The notes under the pieces were generated by a model. That model had not been told where the DNA came from. It ran no database searches and saw nothing but the letters and a program-made list of their open reading frames with translations. From positions 245,792 through 309,791 of the forward strand of contig NZ_LANJ01000019.1 in NCBI RefSeq assembly GCF_000971295.1: a DNA stretch of 64,000 nt, read 5' to 3'. Numbering within the stretch: position 1 is the stretch's first letter; the number at the start of each line of letters is the position of its first letter. This document shows positions 45,204 through 53,894 of this stretch, in pieces. The stretch comes from Devosia epidermidihirudinis. GTDB taxonomy: Bacteria; Pseudomonadota; Alphaproteobacteria; Rhizobiales; Devosiaceae. Position numbers and translations under genes: made by a program.

Positions 45204-46660
45204 GCCACCTCCCGCTTGAGCCGCTGGCTCACACCGGTTGTTTCATGGAAGAACCGTAGCAGCAGATTACGCGCCGTCAGCAGGCGATAATCGGCGCTCG
45301 CCCGCATGTCTGAAATCGGCTGATAATCTTGCTCGAACACTGCCATCGCGGCCTCGATAGTCGCCAGCGTCCAGGGCTTACCCACCAGCGTGGCCTCAAC
45401 CGCGCTCGCCCGCTTTGGCGTCGCCGCCATGCCGCCAAACGCAATCTTGGCTGCTGCCACCGCCCCGGTCTCATCAAGAGAAACGCGGAACGCGCCACAA
45501 AGTGCCGAAATGTCTTCCTCGCGGCGCTTGGAAATCTTGTAGACCGCAAACTTCTCGCCCTCAGGCAATAGCGGCAGCGTAACGCTTTCCACGAACTCGC
45601 CCGGCTGGCGATCCTGTTTGCCATAGGCAATGAAGTAATCCTGCAGCGCCATTTCGCGCCGCTCCACGCCCTTGCGCAGGGTGAGCCTTGCCCCCAGCGC
45701 AATGAATGGCGGCGGCGTGTCACCAATCGGCGAGCCATTGGCGATATTGCCGCCAATCGTGCCCATATTGCGCACCTGTTCACCAGCAATCCGGCTCCAC
45801 AGCTCACCCAACTGGGGGAAGTGCGCGCCGATAACAGGCAAGGCTTCCGAATAGCTCACGCCGGCAAAAAACTGCACGGCATCGGCGCTCGTCTTGATCG
45901 CCTTGAGCTCCTGCAAATGCCCGATGAAGATCACTGGTCCGATCGCCCGCATGAACTTGGTGACCCAAAGCCCCACATCGGTCGATCCGGCGACGATCGT
46001 CGCTCCCGGGTTTTCCGCATAGACATCAGCAAAGTCATCGAGGCTACCCGGCACGATAATGCGGCTGGGCCCCTCGCCAATATCGACGCGGCTGCCATCG
46101 TGAATGGCGATGATCTTGCTCTTGATGGCGATCCGTTCAGCGCGCAGCGGATCAGCCTCTGGCGCGCCATAGCTTGAAATCGCCTTGGCCGCGCGGATGA
46201 TCGGCGCATAGCCGGTGCAGCGACAAAGATTGCCCTGCAGTGCTTTTTCGATGGCCACCTGGGTCGGCTGCGGCTGGCGCATCCACAACCCATAAAGGCT
46301 CATGACGAAGCCGGGCGTACAGAAGCCGCACTGGCTGCCATGGTGATCCACCATCGCCTGCTGCACGGGATGCAAGATCCCGTCCTTGCCGCGCAAATGT
46401 TCGATGGTGACGACGTGGGTCCCATGCAGGCTCCCCACGAAACGGATGCAGGAGGTCACCGAGTCATAAATGATCTCGTCGCCCATCAGGCGTCCGACCA
46501 GCACCGTGCAGGCTCCGCAGTCGCCCTCGGCACAACCTTCCTTGGAGCCGCGCAAACGGCGCTCCAGCCGCAGCCAGTCCAGCAGCATCGCATCCGGTTT
46601 CACATCAGTGAGGGAGATTTCCTCGTCGTTGAGAATGAAGCGGATCGCGCCTTTGGACAT
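45200..46660 (-). CDS. xdhA: Xanthine dehydrogenase, FeS/FAD subunit XdhA
   Basis: A 486-residue subunit carrying two [2Fe-2S] centres and FAD. The plant-type ferredoxin cysteines are in EGCAEGDCGACTVLVG (near residues 40-56), and the second cluster uses QCGFCTPG and GNLCRCTGY. The FAD-binding domain follows (GATIVAGSTDVGLWV), with IGGNIANGSPIGD as the FAD phosphate motif. It starts 4 bases after the HIU hydrolase stop, so uraH-xdhA-xdhB is one operon. Confidence 0.95.
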   Translation of the reverse strand: MSKGAIRFILNDEEISLTDVKPDAMLLDWLRLERRLRGSKEGCAEGDCGACTVLVGRLMGDEIIYDSVTSCIRFVGSLHGTHVVTIEHLRGKDGILHPVQQAMVDHHGSQCGFCTPGFVMSLYGLWMRQPQPTQVAIEKALQGNLCRCTGYAPIIRAAKAISSYGAPEADPLRAERIAIKSKIIAIHDGSRVDIGEGPSRIIVPGSLDDFADVYAENPGATIVAGSTDVGLWVTKFMRAIGPVIFIGHLQELKAIKTSADAVQFFAGVSYSEALPVIGAHFPQLGELWSRIAGEQVRNMGTIGGNIANGSPIGDTPPPFIALGARLTLRKGVERREMALQDYFIAYGKQDRQPGEFVESVTLPLLPEGEKFAVYKISKRREEDISALCGAFRVSLDETGAVAAAKIAFGGMAATPKRASAVEATLVGKPWTLATIEAAMAVFEQDYQPISDMRASADYRLLTARNLLLRFFHETTGVSQRLKREVA

Positions 46661-46664
46661 GGCC

Positions 46665-47021
46665 CTAGCTCCCTCTGTAAGTGGAATAGCCGTAGGGGCT
46701 TACCAGGAGGGGGACGTGATAGTGTTTGTCCTCCGAGATGGTGAACCGGATTGGCACCACATCAAGGAATGGCGTCTCGATCTCGACACCAATCCGTTCG
46801 AAATACTGCCCCACATGGAAGTGGATTTCAAATTCGCCATGCTGGAACTGCTGTTCATCCAGTAGCGGCTGGTCCACGCGACCATCGGCATTGGTATAGC
46901 TGTCAGCAATATGATGCGTATGATCGCCGTGCACGAACAACAGTTCGATCCGCATGCCGCGCGCTGGCGTGCCGTGCGCAGTATCCAAGACATGCGTTGT
47001 GAGGCGCCCACTAACCGCCAT
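46665..47021 (-). CDS. uraH: 5-hydroxyisourate hydrolase
   Basis: A 118-residue transthyretin-like enzyme that hydrolyses 5-hydroxyisourate to OHCU, the step after urate hydroxylation by PuuD. The family N-terminal motif LTTHVLDTAHGTPARGM holds the catalytic histidine, HYHVPLLVSP follows, and the protein ends YSTYRGS, the diagnostic C-terminal tetrapeptide YRGS. GGAG lies about 6 bases before ATG 47021. It is divergent from the allantoinase-OHCU decarboxylase gene and heads the xdhABC operon. Confidence 0.95.
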   Translation of the reverse strand: MAVSGRLTTHVLDTAHGTPARGMRIELLFVHGDHTHHIADSYTNADGRVDQPLLDEQQFQHGEFEIHFHVGQYFERIGVEIETPFLDVVPIRFTISEDKHYHVPLLVSPYGYSTYRGS

Positions 47022-47090
47022 TTGCTGCTCCGTCTGTCGTCCCCGTGACAAGACTATCTAAAAAGCGCGCGGCGGCAACGCCTATTTTTT

Positions 47091-47100
47091 ACCATCTGGT
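47091..47100. promoter_or_regulatory. Possible operator in the uraH/puuE divergent region
   Basis: ACCATCTGGT is an inverted repeat of ACCA/TGGT flanked by T-rich runs, 70 bases upstream of uraH and 71 bases upstream of puuE. Its position between the two purine operons is suggestive, but the palindrome is short and no regulator gene is adjacent. Confidence 0.25.
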
Positions 47101-47170
47101 CCATTTTTGTGCATCTTGTGCTCCAGTGTGCCCGCGCTAGGGTATGGCGAACCAATAAACGAGACGCAAG

Positions 47171-48589
47171 ATGACCCGTTATCCCCGCGATATGCATGGT
47201 TATGGCCCCACTCCGCCGCAGGCAAACTGGCCCGGCGGCGCGCATGTCGCGGTACAGTTCGTGCTCAATTACGAAGAGGGTGGCGAGAACAATATCCTGC
47301 ATGGCGACGCCGCTTCCGAGGCCTTCCTCGTCGACGTCGTCGGCGCCGCCCCGTGGCCGGATCGCCGCCACTGGAACGTTGAGTCGATGTATGAATACGG
47401 CGCCCGCGCCGGGTTCTGGAGGCTCCATCGCCTGTTCACCGAAGCCGCTCTGCCCGTCACCGTCTATGGCGTCGCCACCGCCCTGATGCGCGCCCCAGCC
47501 CAGCTTGCCGCCATGCAGGACGCCGGCTGGGAGATCGCCAGCCACGGCTACAAATGGGTCGAGCACAAGGACATGGCGCCCAATACCGAACGCGAGCAGA
47601 TTGCCGAAGCCATTCGGCTGCACACCATCGCCACAGGCGAACGCCCTAAAGGCTGGTACACCGGCCGTTGCTCGCTTAATACGGTCGATCTGGTGTCAGA
47701 GGCCGGGGGCTTTGCCTATGTCTCGGACACCTATGACGATGACCTGCCCTATTGGCGCGTCCATCAGGGCAAGCCGCAGCTGATCATTCCCTATACCCTC
47801 AGCGCCAATGACATGCGCTTCGTCACGGCGTCCGGCTTTGACAATGGCGAGGAATATTTCCAGTTCCTCAAGGACAGCTTCGACGTGCTCTATGCCGAGG
47901 GGCAGGCCGGCTCGCCCAAGATGATGTCGATTGGCCTGCACTGTCGTCTTGTGGGCCAGCCCGGCCGCTATCAGGGCCTCAAGAAGTTCGTCGATTACAT
48001 CAAGGGATTCGAGAAGGTCTGGGTCCCAACCCGCCTCGCCATCGCCGAACACTGGGCGAGCGAACACCCCTATGTCGCGCCGGAGGTCATTCCCTCCCAG
48101 CTCGACAAACCCGACTTTGTCGCCCGCTATGGCTCGATCTTCGAGCACTCCCCCTGGATCGCCGAGCGTGCCTGGGAGGGTGAGCTGGCCCCGGTCAACG
48201 ACACCGCCATTGGCCTGCAATTTGCTCTGCGCACTCAGTTCCGCCTCGCAACGCCGGAAGAACGCCTCGCGGTCCTCCGCGCCCACCCCGACCTCGCCGG
48301 AAAGCTCGCCGCCGCCAAGCGCCTCACTGCGGCCTCCACTGAGGAGCAGGCCTCCGCCGGTCTCGACGCCCTCACCGACGATGAACGCACCCGCTTCACC
48401 ACGCTCAACACGGCCTATGTCGAAAAGTTCGGCTTCCCCTTCATCATCGCTGTGCGGGACAACACCAAGGCCTCGATCCTCGCCGCCTTCGAAACCCGCA
48501 TCAACAACTCAGCCGAAGCCGAATTCGCCACCGCCTGCGCCCAGGTCGAACGCATCGCCATGCTCCGCCTAAAGGCCCTACTGCCGTAG
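47171..48589 (+). CDS. puuE: Fused allantoinase (PuuE-type) and OHCU decarboxylase
   Basis: A 472-residue bifunctional protein. Residues 1 to about 305 are a polysaccharide-deacetylase-fold allantoinase of the PuuE type (VAVQFVLNYEEGGENNILHGD, WEIASHGYKWVEHKDM), which opens the allantoin ring without metal-amidohydrolase machinery. Residues from about 310 are OHCU decarboxylase (UraD): FEHSPWIAERAW holds the catalytic histidine, LRAHPDLAGKLA and FGFPFIIAVRDNTKASIL follow. OHCU decarboxylase makes the allantoin that the N-terminal domain then hydrolyses, so the fusion joins consecutive steps. It is divergent from uraH. The linker boundary is approximate. Confidence 0.9.
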   Translation: MTRYPRDMHGYGPTPPQANWPGGAHVAVQFVLNYEEGGENNILHGDAASEAFLVDVVGAAPWPDRRHWNVESMYEYGARAGFWRLHRLFTEAALPVTVYGVATALMRAPAQLAAMQDAGWEIASHGYKWVEHKDMAPNTEREQIAEAIRLHTIATGERPKGWYTGRCSLNTVDLVSEAGGFAYVSDTYDDDLPYWRVHQGKPQLIIPYTLSANDMRFVTASGFDNGEEYFQFLKDSFDVLYAEGQAGSPKMMSIGLHCRLVGQPGRYQGLKKFVDYIKGFEKVWVPTRLAIAEHWASEHPYVAPEVIPSQLDKPDFVARYGSIFEHSPWIAERAWEGELAPVNDTAIGLQFALRTQFRLATPEERLAVLRAHPDLAGKLAAAKRLTAASTEEQASAGLDALTDDERTRFTTLNTAYVEKFGFPFIIAVRDNTKASILAAFETRINNSAEAEFATACAQVERIAMLRLKALLP

Positions 48590-48618
48590 CCTTAGGCTAC
48601 CTCGCCCAGCGAGCGTCA

Positions 48619-48639
48619 CCCTCGGGCCCGACCCGAGGG
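48619..48639. repeat. Small GC-rich hairpin after the puuE-uraD gene
   Basis: CCCTCGGG and CCCGAGGG form an 8-bp stem around a 5-base loop in the 63-base gap between the convergent puuE and SRPBCC genes. It is followed by TTCTTA, too weak for a standard terminator on its own, but may serve as a bidirectional one. Confidence 0.45.
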
Positions 48640-48652
48640 TTCTTACTGCGGA

Positions 48653-49105
48653 CTACTTGTAAAACCCCTCGCGCAGATTGATGCCGTGCTCGATGTACAC
48701 CTTGAGGGCGCACAGCATCCCGGTCCAACCCTCGCAATTCCCCAGTGCGGCCTTGAGTCCTGGCTCGCCCTCGCGCCAGCCTTTTTCCTCGATACTGACC
48801 AGCGTGCGCCCGTCCTCAAGACTGGAAAAACTCATCACCACCGTCGTGTCGTAGCTGGGCCCGCCATCGGCGGCTGCCGCCCAGTGCAGCACGATTTCCT
48901 TGTCCTGCACCACGCGCTCAACCCGCACCGGAAAGGCGCCGGGGAAATCAGCGAAATCCCAGGTCACCGTCGCGCCCGTTTCCAGCCGACCGACAGCGCC
49001 GCCGGTGGTGAAATAGCCCGACAGTTTGGCGGGGTCTGCCACCGCCTCAAACACCTCATGCACCGGCTTGGCAATCCGGCCACTCACCCTGAAGTCATAG
49101 GCCAT
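48653..49105 (-). CDS. SRPBCC/AHSA1-family protein
   Basis: A 150-residue START-like (SRPBCC, Activator of Hsp90 ATPase homologue) protein with a hydrophobic ligand cavity. From ATG 49105 it starts MAYDFRVSGRIAKPVHEVFEAV; the upstream in-frame residues (basic, Tyr/Ile-rich) are unlikely to be translated. GRTLVSIEEKGWREGE and GWTGMLCALKVYIEHG are family motifs near the C-terminus. It is divergent from an ArsR-type repressor with a perfect inverted repeat between, a recurrent gene pair. The ligand is unknown. Confidence 0.8.
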   Translation of the reverse strand: MAYDFRVSGRIAKPVHEVFEAVADPAKLSGYFTTGGAVGRLETGATVTWDFADFPGAFPVRVERVVQDKEIVLHWAAAADGGPSYDTTVVMSFSSLEDGRTLVSIEEKGWREGEPGLKAALGNCEGWTGMLCALKVYIEHGINLREGFYK

Positions 49106-49137
49106 TCCATCCTCCTGAGCTTGACTGGCGTCAGCGT

Positions 49138-49157
49138 ATGTTATAAAAATATAACAT
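49138..49157. promoter_or_regulatory. Perfect inverted repeat overlapping the ArsR start, candidate operator
   Basis: ATGTTATA (49138-49145) and TATAACAT (49150-49157) are exact reverse complements around AAAA. The right arm runs into the ATG of the ArsR gene at 49156, so a bound repressor would block the transcription start or leader. The only in-frame start available is this ATG, since a stop lies just upstream, and it has no Shine-Dalgarno, so the mRNA may be leaderless. Confidence 0.65.
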
Positions 49158-49479
49158 GTCAACCGACGACGAAGACGACGCAATTTTCAAGGCCCTGAGC
49201 CACCGGACTCGGCGCTATCTGCTGGACGCGCTCAAGCCTGCCCCGCTGACGACAGGCATGCTGTGCGACCTGCTGCCCGATCAGGACCGCTGCACTGTCA
49301 TGCAGCACCTCAAGGTTCTGGAGCAGGCCGGATTGATTGTGGTCGAACGACGCGGCCGCGAGCGCTGGAACCATCTCGACGCTCTGCCCATCCACGCCAT
49401 TCATGAGCGCTGGATCGGTCCCTACGCGGCCTATGCCGCGTCCATGCTGAGCCGCCTCAAGCAGCAGGTTGAAGCCTGA
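49156..49479 (+). CDS. ArsR-family winged-helix transcriptional repressor
   Basis: A 107-residue winged-helix protein. DDAIFKALSHRTRRYLLDAL matches the N-terminal ArsR/SmtB helix set, and DQDRCTVMQHLKVLEQAGLI is the recognition helix and start of the wing. The cysteine-rich metal motif ELCVCDL is missing; instead there is LCDLLPDQDRC, so classical As(III) sensing is uncertain. It is divergent from the SRPBCC gene with a palindromic operator between them, so it most likely represses that gene and itself. No Shine-Dalgarno is seen. Confidence 0.85.
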   Translation: MSTDDEDDAIFKALSHRTRRYLLDALKPAPLTTGMLCDLLPDQDRCTVMQHLKVLEQAGLIVVERRGRERWNHLDALPIHAIHERWIGPYAAYAASMLSRLKQQVEA

Positions 49480-49533
49480 GCGCTTGCGCGGAGTGTATGC
49501 AGCACGCTAGAGCCTGCTTCGGAGACCCGCACC

Positions 49534-50220
49534 ATGTACACACTCATCGTCGGCAACAAGAACTACTCCTCCTGGTCGCTGCGCCCCTGGCTTTTGCTGC
49601 GCATGCTCGACATTCCCTTCACCGAGCGCCTGCAACCCTTCATCGATTACGGCAGCCACGACGCCTTCCGCGATTTTTCGCCCACCGGTCGTGTTCCATT
49701 GCTCATCGATGGCGACACCTGCGTCTGGGATAGCTTCGCCATCACCGAATATGCCGCCGAGGACCACGCCAGGGTTTGGCCCGCAGACCGCGCCGCTCGC
49801 GCCTTTGCCCGCTCCATCGCCGCGGAGATGCACTCTGGCTTTTCCGAGCTCCGCAATGTCTGCACCATGAATTGCGGCATTCGCGTCGAGCTCAATGAAC
49901 GCAGCCCGGCGCTTGAAGGCGACCTAGCCCGCATCGACGAAATCTGGTGCGAAGGCCTGTCCCGTTTTGGCGGCCCATTCCTGGCGGGCGACACATTCAC
50001 AGCCGCCGACGCGTTCTATGCGCCCGTCGTCCTGCGCCTCCAGACCTATGGCATCTCGCTCAGCGATACCGCCAATGCCTATGCCGCCCGCATCCTCGCC
50101 CTGCCCCCGTTGGTGGAGTGGTACGAGGCCGGCCTTGCCGAAATCTGGCGCGAGCCCGTGCACGAACAGGAAGCCCATGCCGCGGGCAAAATCACGCTCG
50201 ATCTGCGCCGCACGGCCTAG
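49534..50220 (+). CDS. Glutathione S-transferase family protein
   Basis: A 228-residue cytoplasmic GST-like protein. The N-terminal thioredoxin-fold domain contains NKNYSSWSLRPWLLLRMLD (the Ser/Tyr region of beta-class GSTs) and GRVPLLIDG, the glutathione cis-proline motif. The all-alpha C-terminal domain contains SRFGGPFLAGDTFTAADAF. It lies 54 bases downstream of the ArsR gene on the same strand and may share its transcript. A function in detoxification is plausible but the substrate is unknown. Confidence 0.85.
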   Translation: MYTLIVGNKNYSSWSLRPWLLLRMLDIPFTERLQPFIDYGSHDAFRDFSPTGRVPLLIDGDTCVWDSFAITEYAAEDHARVWPADRAARAFARSIAAEMHSGFSELRNVCTMNCGIRVELNERSPALEGDLARIDEIWCEGLSRFGGPFLAGDTFTAADAFYAPVVLRLQTYGISLSDTANAYAARILALPPLVEWYEAGLAEIWREPVHEQEAHAAGKITLDLRRTA

Positions 50221-50281
50221 CCAGAGCGCCCCGGACCTGCCAATTTCACACCAACACACGCTTAAACCGGCGGGGGCATTC

Positions 50282-51103
50282 ATGACCAAAGCAAGCTACG
50301 CAATTCCCGCAGCGGGCCTGCCGCCCCAGTCTGCCCTGCTCACCGGTCGCGCGGTGTTCACCGAGGCCTATGCGGTCATTCCCCATGGCGTGATGCGCGA
50401 CATCGTCACCAGCTACCTGCCCCATTGGACCGATACGCGCGCCTGGGTCATTGCCCGGCCCATGTCCGGCTTTTCCGAGACCTTCTCGCAATACATCATG
50501 GAAGTCTCCCCCGGCGGCGGCAGCACACGGCCCGAGCCGGACAAGGAGGCCGAGGGCGTGCTCTTCGTCGTCGATGGCGAAGCCAGCCTCACACTTGAAG
50601 GCCAAACCCATATTTTGACGCCCGGCGGCTATGCCTTCCTGCCCCCCGGCAGCGTCTGGTCCCTGACCAATGCTGGCTCCGTCCCCACCCGCTTTCACTG
50701 GGTGCGCAAGCGCTACGAAGCCGTCGACGGCATTGACGCCCCCACCGCGTTCGTCGCCAACGAGCAGGACAAGCCCATCATCTGGATGCCCGGCACCGAT
50801 AGCCGCTGGGGCACCACGCGCTTTGTCGAGCCCAGCGATCTCCGCCACGACATGCACGTCAACATCGTCACGCTTGAAGCCGGCGCGGTCATCCCCTTTG
50901 AGGAAACCCACGTCATGGAGCACGGCCTCTACGTGCTCGAGGGCAAGGCGGTGTATAAGCTCAATCAGGATTGGGTTGAGGTCGAAGCCGGTGACTTCAT
51001 GTGGCTGCGCGCCTTCTGCCCGCAGTGCTGCTACGCCGGTCCCGGCCGCTTCCGTTACCTGCTCTACAAGGACGTCAATCGCCACATGAAACTGGGTCGC
51101 TGA
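50282..51103 (+). CDS. allE: (S)-ureidoglycine aminohydrolase
   Basis: A 273-residue bicupin enzyme converting (S)-ureidoglycine to ureidoglycolate and ammonia. ATG 50282 follows GGCGGGGGC. N-terminal family features are TGRAVFTEAYAVIPHGV and WVIARPMSGFSETFSQY. The C-terminal cupin has the metal-site segment EAGAVIPFEETHVMEHGLYV and ends DVNRHMKLG. It requires allantoate amidohydrolase upstream in the pathway, which is not in this window. Ureidoglycolate lyase is encoded 4 bases downstream. Longer open frames reaching into the GST gene are shadows. Confidence 0.9.
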   Translation: MTKASYAIPAAGLPPQSALLTGRAVFTEAYAVIPHGVMRDIVTSYLPHWTDTRAWVIARPMSGFSETFSQYIMEVSPGGGSTRPEPDKEAEGVLFVVDGEASLTLEGQTHILTPGGYAFLPPGSVWSLTNAGSVPTRFHWVRKRYEAVDGIDAPTAFVANEQDKPIIWMPGTDSRWGTTRFVEPSDLRHDMHVNIVTLEAGAVIPFEETHVMEHGLYVLEGKAVYKLNQDWVEVEAGDFMWLRAFCPQCCYAGPGRFRYLLYKDVNRHMKLGR

Positions 51104-51106
51104 TCC

Positions 51107-51601
51107 ATGGCCCCGATCATCATCGAACCCCTGACCGCCGAGGCCTTTGCCCCGTTCGGGCAGGTGATCGAGCTGGCCGGCGCCCATCACTACCCCATCA
51201 ATGGCGGGATGACCGAGCGCTATCACGACCTCGCCCGCGTCGAGCTGGGCGGCGTCCACGCCCGCCCGCTGATCTCCATCTTTCGCGGCCAGCCCTATAG
51301 CCTGCCGCTGCAGCTGAAACTGGTGGAGCGTCACCCGCTCGGCAGCCAGGCGTTCTACCCCCTCACCCAGCGTCCTTTCCTCGTCATCGTCGCCCATGAC
51401 GTGCATGGCACGCCCGATACGCCGCGTGCCTTCCTCACCGCACCCGGTCAGGGCATCAACATCGCCATGAACACCTGGCATGGCGTGCTGACCACGCTGG
51501 ATGCCGAAAGCGACTTTCTCGTCGTTGACCGTGGCGGCGAAGGCAACAATCTCGAAGAACACCACTTCGACACGCCTTTCATGGTGCAAATGCCGGGCTG
51601 A
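51107..51601 (+). CDS. allA: Ureidoglycolate lyase
   Basis: A 164-residue enzyme that splits ureidoglycolate into glyoxylate and urea, completing the pathway. The protein starts IIIEPLTAEAFAPFGQVIE, typical of AllA, and includes RHPLGSQAFYPL and MNTWHGVLTTLDAESDFLV. It starts 3 bases after the allE stop. The glyoxylate it releases can be consumed by malate synthase G encoded in this cluster. No urease genes are visible here. Confidence 0.95.
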   Translation: MAPIIIEPLTAEAFAPFGQVIELAGAHHYPINGGMTERYHDLARVELGGVHARPLISIFRGQPYSLPLQLKLVERHPLGSQAFYPLTQRPFLVIVAHDVHGTPDTPRAFLTAPGQGINIAMNTWHGVLTTLDAESDFLVVDRGGEGNNLEEHHFDTPFMVQMPG

Positions 51602-51690
51602 GCGCCCTGCCACATAGCAGCCATGCCGGGGCGAACCATTCCCGTGCCTATGCGTTTTATCTGTTCCCGTAACAGCGCAAGGCCACGATC

Positions 51691-52464
51691 ATGTCGCACA
51701 TCGACGCTACACCGCACGTCCTGCCCCAGCTGGCAATCTTCACCGATTTCGATGGTACGCTGGTCGATCTGGCCGACGCACCTGATCAGATCGACGTCCC
51801 CGAATCTCTGGCAGCCCAGCTTGAGCGCGCCATTCGTGATCTCGACAGTGCTTTTGCCGTTATCACCGGTCGCGAGATCGCAGATATCGACAGATATCTC
51901 GCCCCTCTCCACCTACCAATCGCTGGAGCCCACGGCACCCAGCGCCGCCGCGCCGATGGCGTGATCGAAGAGGTGGACATGGCCCACGTCGTCGCCGCCG
52001 AGGAAATCGCCCACTCCATCGCGCCGCTGATCGAAGCCAATCCCGGTCTCGTGCTGGAAGCCAAGGAAGGCTCCGTCGCCCTCCACTACCGCCAATCACC
52101 CGAACTCGAGACCGCCGCGCGGATCGCCATGGAAGATGCCGTCAACGGCGTCACCGATTTCACCATAGTCCCCGGCAAGATGGTGTTCGAAGCCCGCGCG
52201 CGTGGCATCAGCAAGGGCACCGCACTACGCGCCTTCATGCGCGAAGAGCCATTTCTCGGCCGCACGCCAATCTTCATCGGCGATGACATCACCGACGAGG
52301 ATGGCTTCATCGCCGCGCAGGAGCTTGGTGGCGTCGGGATCAAGCTGGGCGAAGGCGAAACCGCCGCACGCATGCGCATTGCCGACGTGCACTCCGTCCA
52401 TGCGCTGATCCAGGGCCTTGGCGATATCGCCGCCAGAGATCGGGACGCCGGAGACCTGCACTAA
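51691..52464 (+). CDS. otsB: Trehalose-6-phosphate phosphatase
   Basis: A 257-residue HAD-superfamily phosphatase. The catalytic aspartates are in FTDFDGTLVDL (DxDGT), with the lysine around SKGTALRAFM and FIGDDITDEDGFIAA as the third HAD motif. It converts trehalose-6-phosphate to trehalose, a compatible solute. It ends by sharing a base with the start of otsA, so translation is coupled. OtsB before otsA is a common order in Rhizobiales. Confidence 0.95.
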   Translation: MSHIDATPHVLPQLAIFTDFDGTLVDLADAPDQIDVPESLAAQLERAIRDLDSAFAVITGREIADIDRYLAPLHLPIAGAHGTQRRRADGVIEEVDMAHVVAAEEIAHSIAPLIEANPGLVLEAKEGSVALHYRQSPELETAARIAMEDAVNGVTDFTIVPGKMVFEARARGISKGTALRAFMREEPFLGRTPIFIGDDITDEDGFIAAQELGGVGIKLGEGETAARMRIADVHSVHALIQGLGDIAARDRDAGDLH

Positions 52465-53876
52465 TGGGCAGGTTGGTTGTTGTGTCCAATCGGACGCCGG
52501 GCAAAGGTCCGGCGGCCGGTGGACTGGCCGTTGCGCTGCGCCAAACTCTGGCCGAGCGCGAAGGCTTCTGGTTTGGCTGGTCCGGCAAGCTGGTCGACAT
52601 CCCCGAGCCGCACGCCCAGATTACCGATATCGATGGCCTCACCGTCGCCCAGATCGATCTCACACGAGACGACCATCAGGCTTATTACGGGGGCTATTCC
52701 AATTCCATTCTTTGGCCCAGCTTCCACCTGCGGCTCGATCTGGCGACGATCGAAGCGCATTGGTACGAGGGCTATCGCCGCGTCAACACGCAGTTCGCGC
52801 GCGCTCTTCTCCCCCTGCTCAAGCCCGACGATGTGATCTGGGTGCATGACTATCACCTGATCCCTCTGGCGACCGAGCTGCGCAATCTCGGCGCGCGCAA
52901 TCGCATCGGGTTCTACCTGCACATTCCCTTCCCCACGCCCGACGCGCTCTACGCCATCCCGCACCATCAGGAACTGATGCGCGACCTCTCGCGCTACGAC
53001 CTGGTTGGCATGCAGGCCAATCGCGACGTCGCAGCCTTCACCGAATTTGCCGACCACCAGACGCCATCCTCGCTCGACGGCGCCCGCGTGCATTCGGTCG
53101 ATTTCAGCCGCACCGAAGTCGTGGCCTTTCCCATCGGCTCCGACCCTGACGCCTTTGCGCGCCTCGCCGTCAGCCCCGCCGCCACCAAAATGGTCCGCCG
53201 GGTCGAGCGGACGTTGGCCGATCAGCGCCTCATTCTCGGCGTTGACCGGCTCGACTATTCCAAAGGTCTGCCGCAGCGCGTCGAAGCCTATGAAAAGCTC
53301 CTCGCCAATGACAGCCGCTTCCGCCGGCAGATTCATATGCTCCAGGTTGCGCCGCCCTCGCGCGACGCCATCAAGGAATATCAGGAGACCAGCGACACGC
53401 TGGACGCCGTCTGTGGCCGCGTCATGGGGCGCTTTGCCGAACCCGATTGGCAGCCGCTAACCTATGTGAAGCGCGCCTATGGCCAGCCCAGCCTTGCGGG
53501 GCTTTATCGCCTTGCCAGCGTCGGCCTCGTCACGCCCCTGCGCGACGGCATGAACCTTGTCGCCCACGAGTTTATCGGTGCGCAGGACCCCACTGATCCG
53601 GGCGTGCTCATCCTCTCGCGCTTCGCTGGTGCTGCCGAGATCTTCCCTGACGCCCTGCTGGTCAATCCATTCGACACCGACGAAACCGCCGAAGCCCTGC
53701 GCATGGCGCTCGACATGCCGCTCGACGAACGGATTGCCCGCTGGACCACGCTCATGGCCTCCGCGCAAAAGCACAATGTCACCGATTGGGCGAAACACTT
53801 CCTCGATCACCTCGCCCCGGCCAAGGTCGACCACAGCTCCACCCGGGACGTGCTCTATCTGGCGTCCGTGGCGTGA
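52464..53876 (+). CDS. otsA: Trehalose-6-phosphate synthase
   Basis: A 470-residue GT20 glycosyltransferase making trehalose-6-phosphate from UDP-glucose and glucose-6-phosphate. GRLVVVSNRTPGKGPAAGG matches the N-terminal substrate loop, WVHDYHLIPLA and ILGVDRLDYSKGLPQRVEA are the sugar and nucleotide binding motifs, and TPLRDGMNLVAHEF follows. The length is normal. A bidirectional terminator follows the stop. This pair likely serves osmotic and desiccation tolerance. Confidence 0.95.
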   Translation: MGRLVVVSNRTPGKGPAAGGLAVALRQTLAEREGFWFGWSGKLVDIPEPHAQITDIDGLTVAQIDLTRDDHQAYYGGYSNSILWPSFHLRLDLATIEAHWYEGYRRVNTQFARALLPLLKPDDVIWVHDYHLIPLATELRNLGARNRIGFYLHIPFPTPDALYAIPHHQELMRDLSRYDLVGMQANRDVAAFTEFADHQTPSSLDGARVHSVDFSRTEVVAFPIGSDPDAFARLAVSPAATKMVRRVERTLADQRLILGVDRLDYSKGLPQRVEAYEKLLANDSRFRRQIHMLQVAPPSRDAIKEYQETSDTLDAVCGRVMGRFAEPDWQPLTYVKRAYGQPSLAGLYRLASVGLVTPLRDGMNLVAHEFIGAQDPTDPGVLILSRFAGAAEIFPDALLVNPFDTDETAEALRMALDMPLDERIARWTTLMASAQKHNVTDWAKHFLDHLAPAKVDHSSTRDVLYLASVA

Positions 53877-53894
53877 GAGCACTATCCAAAAAAC

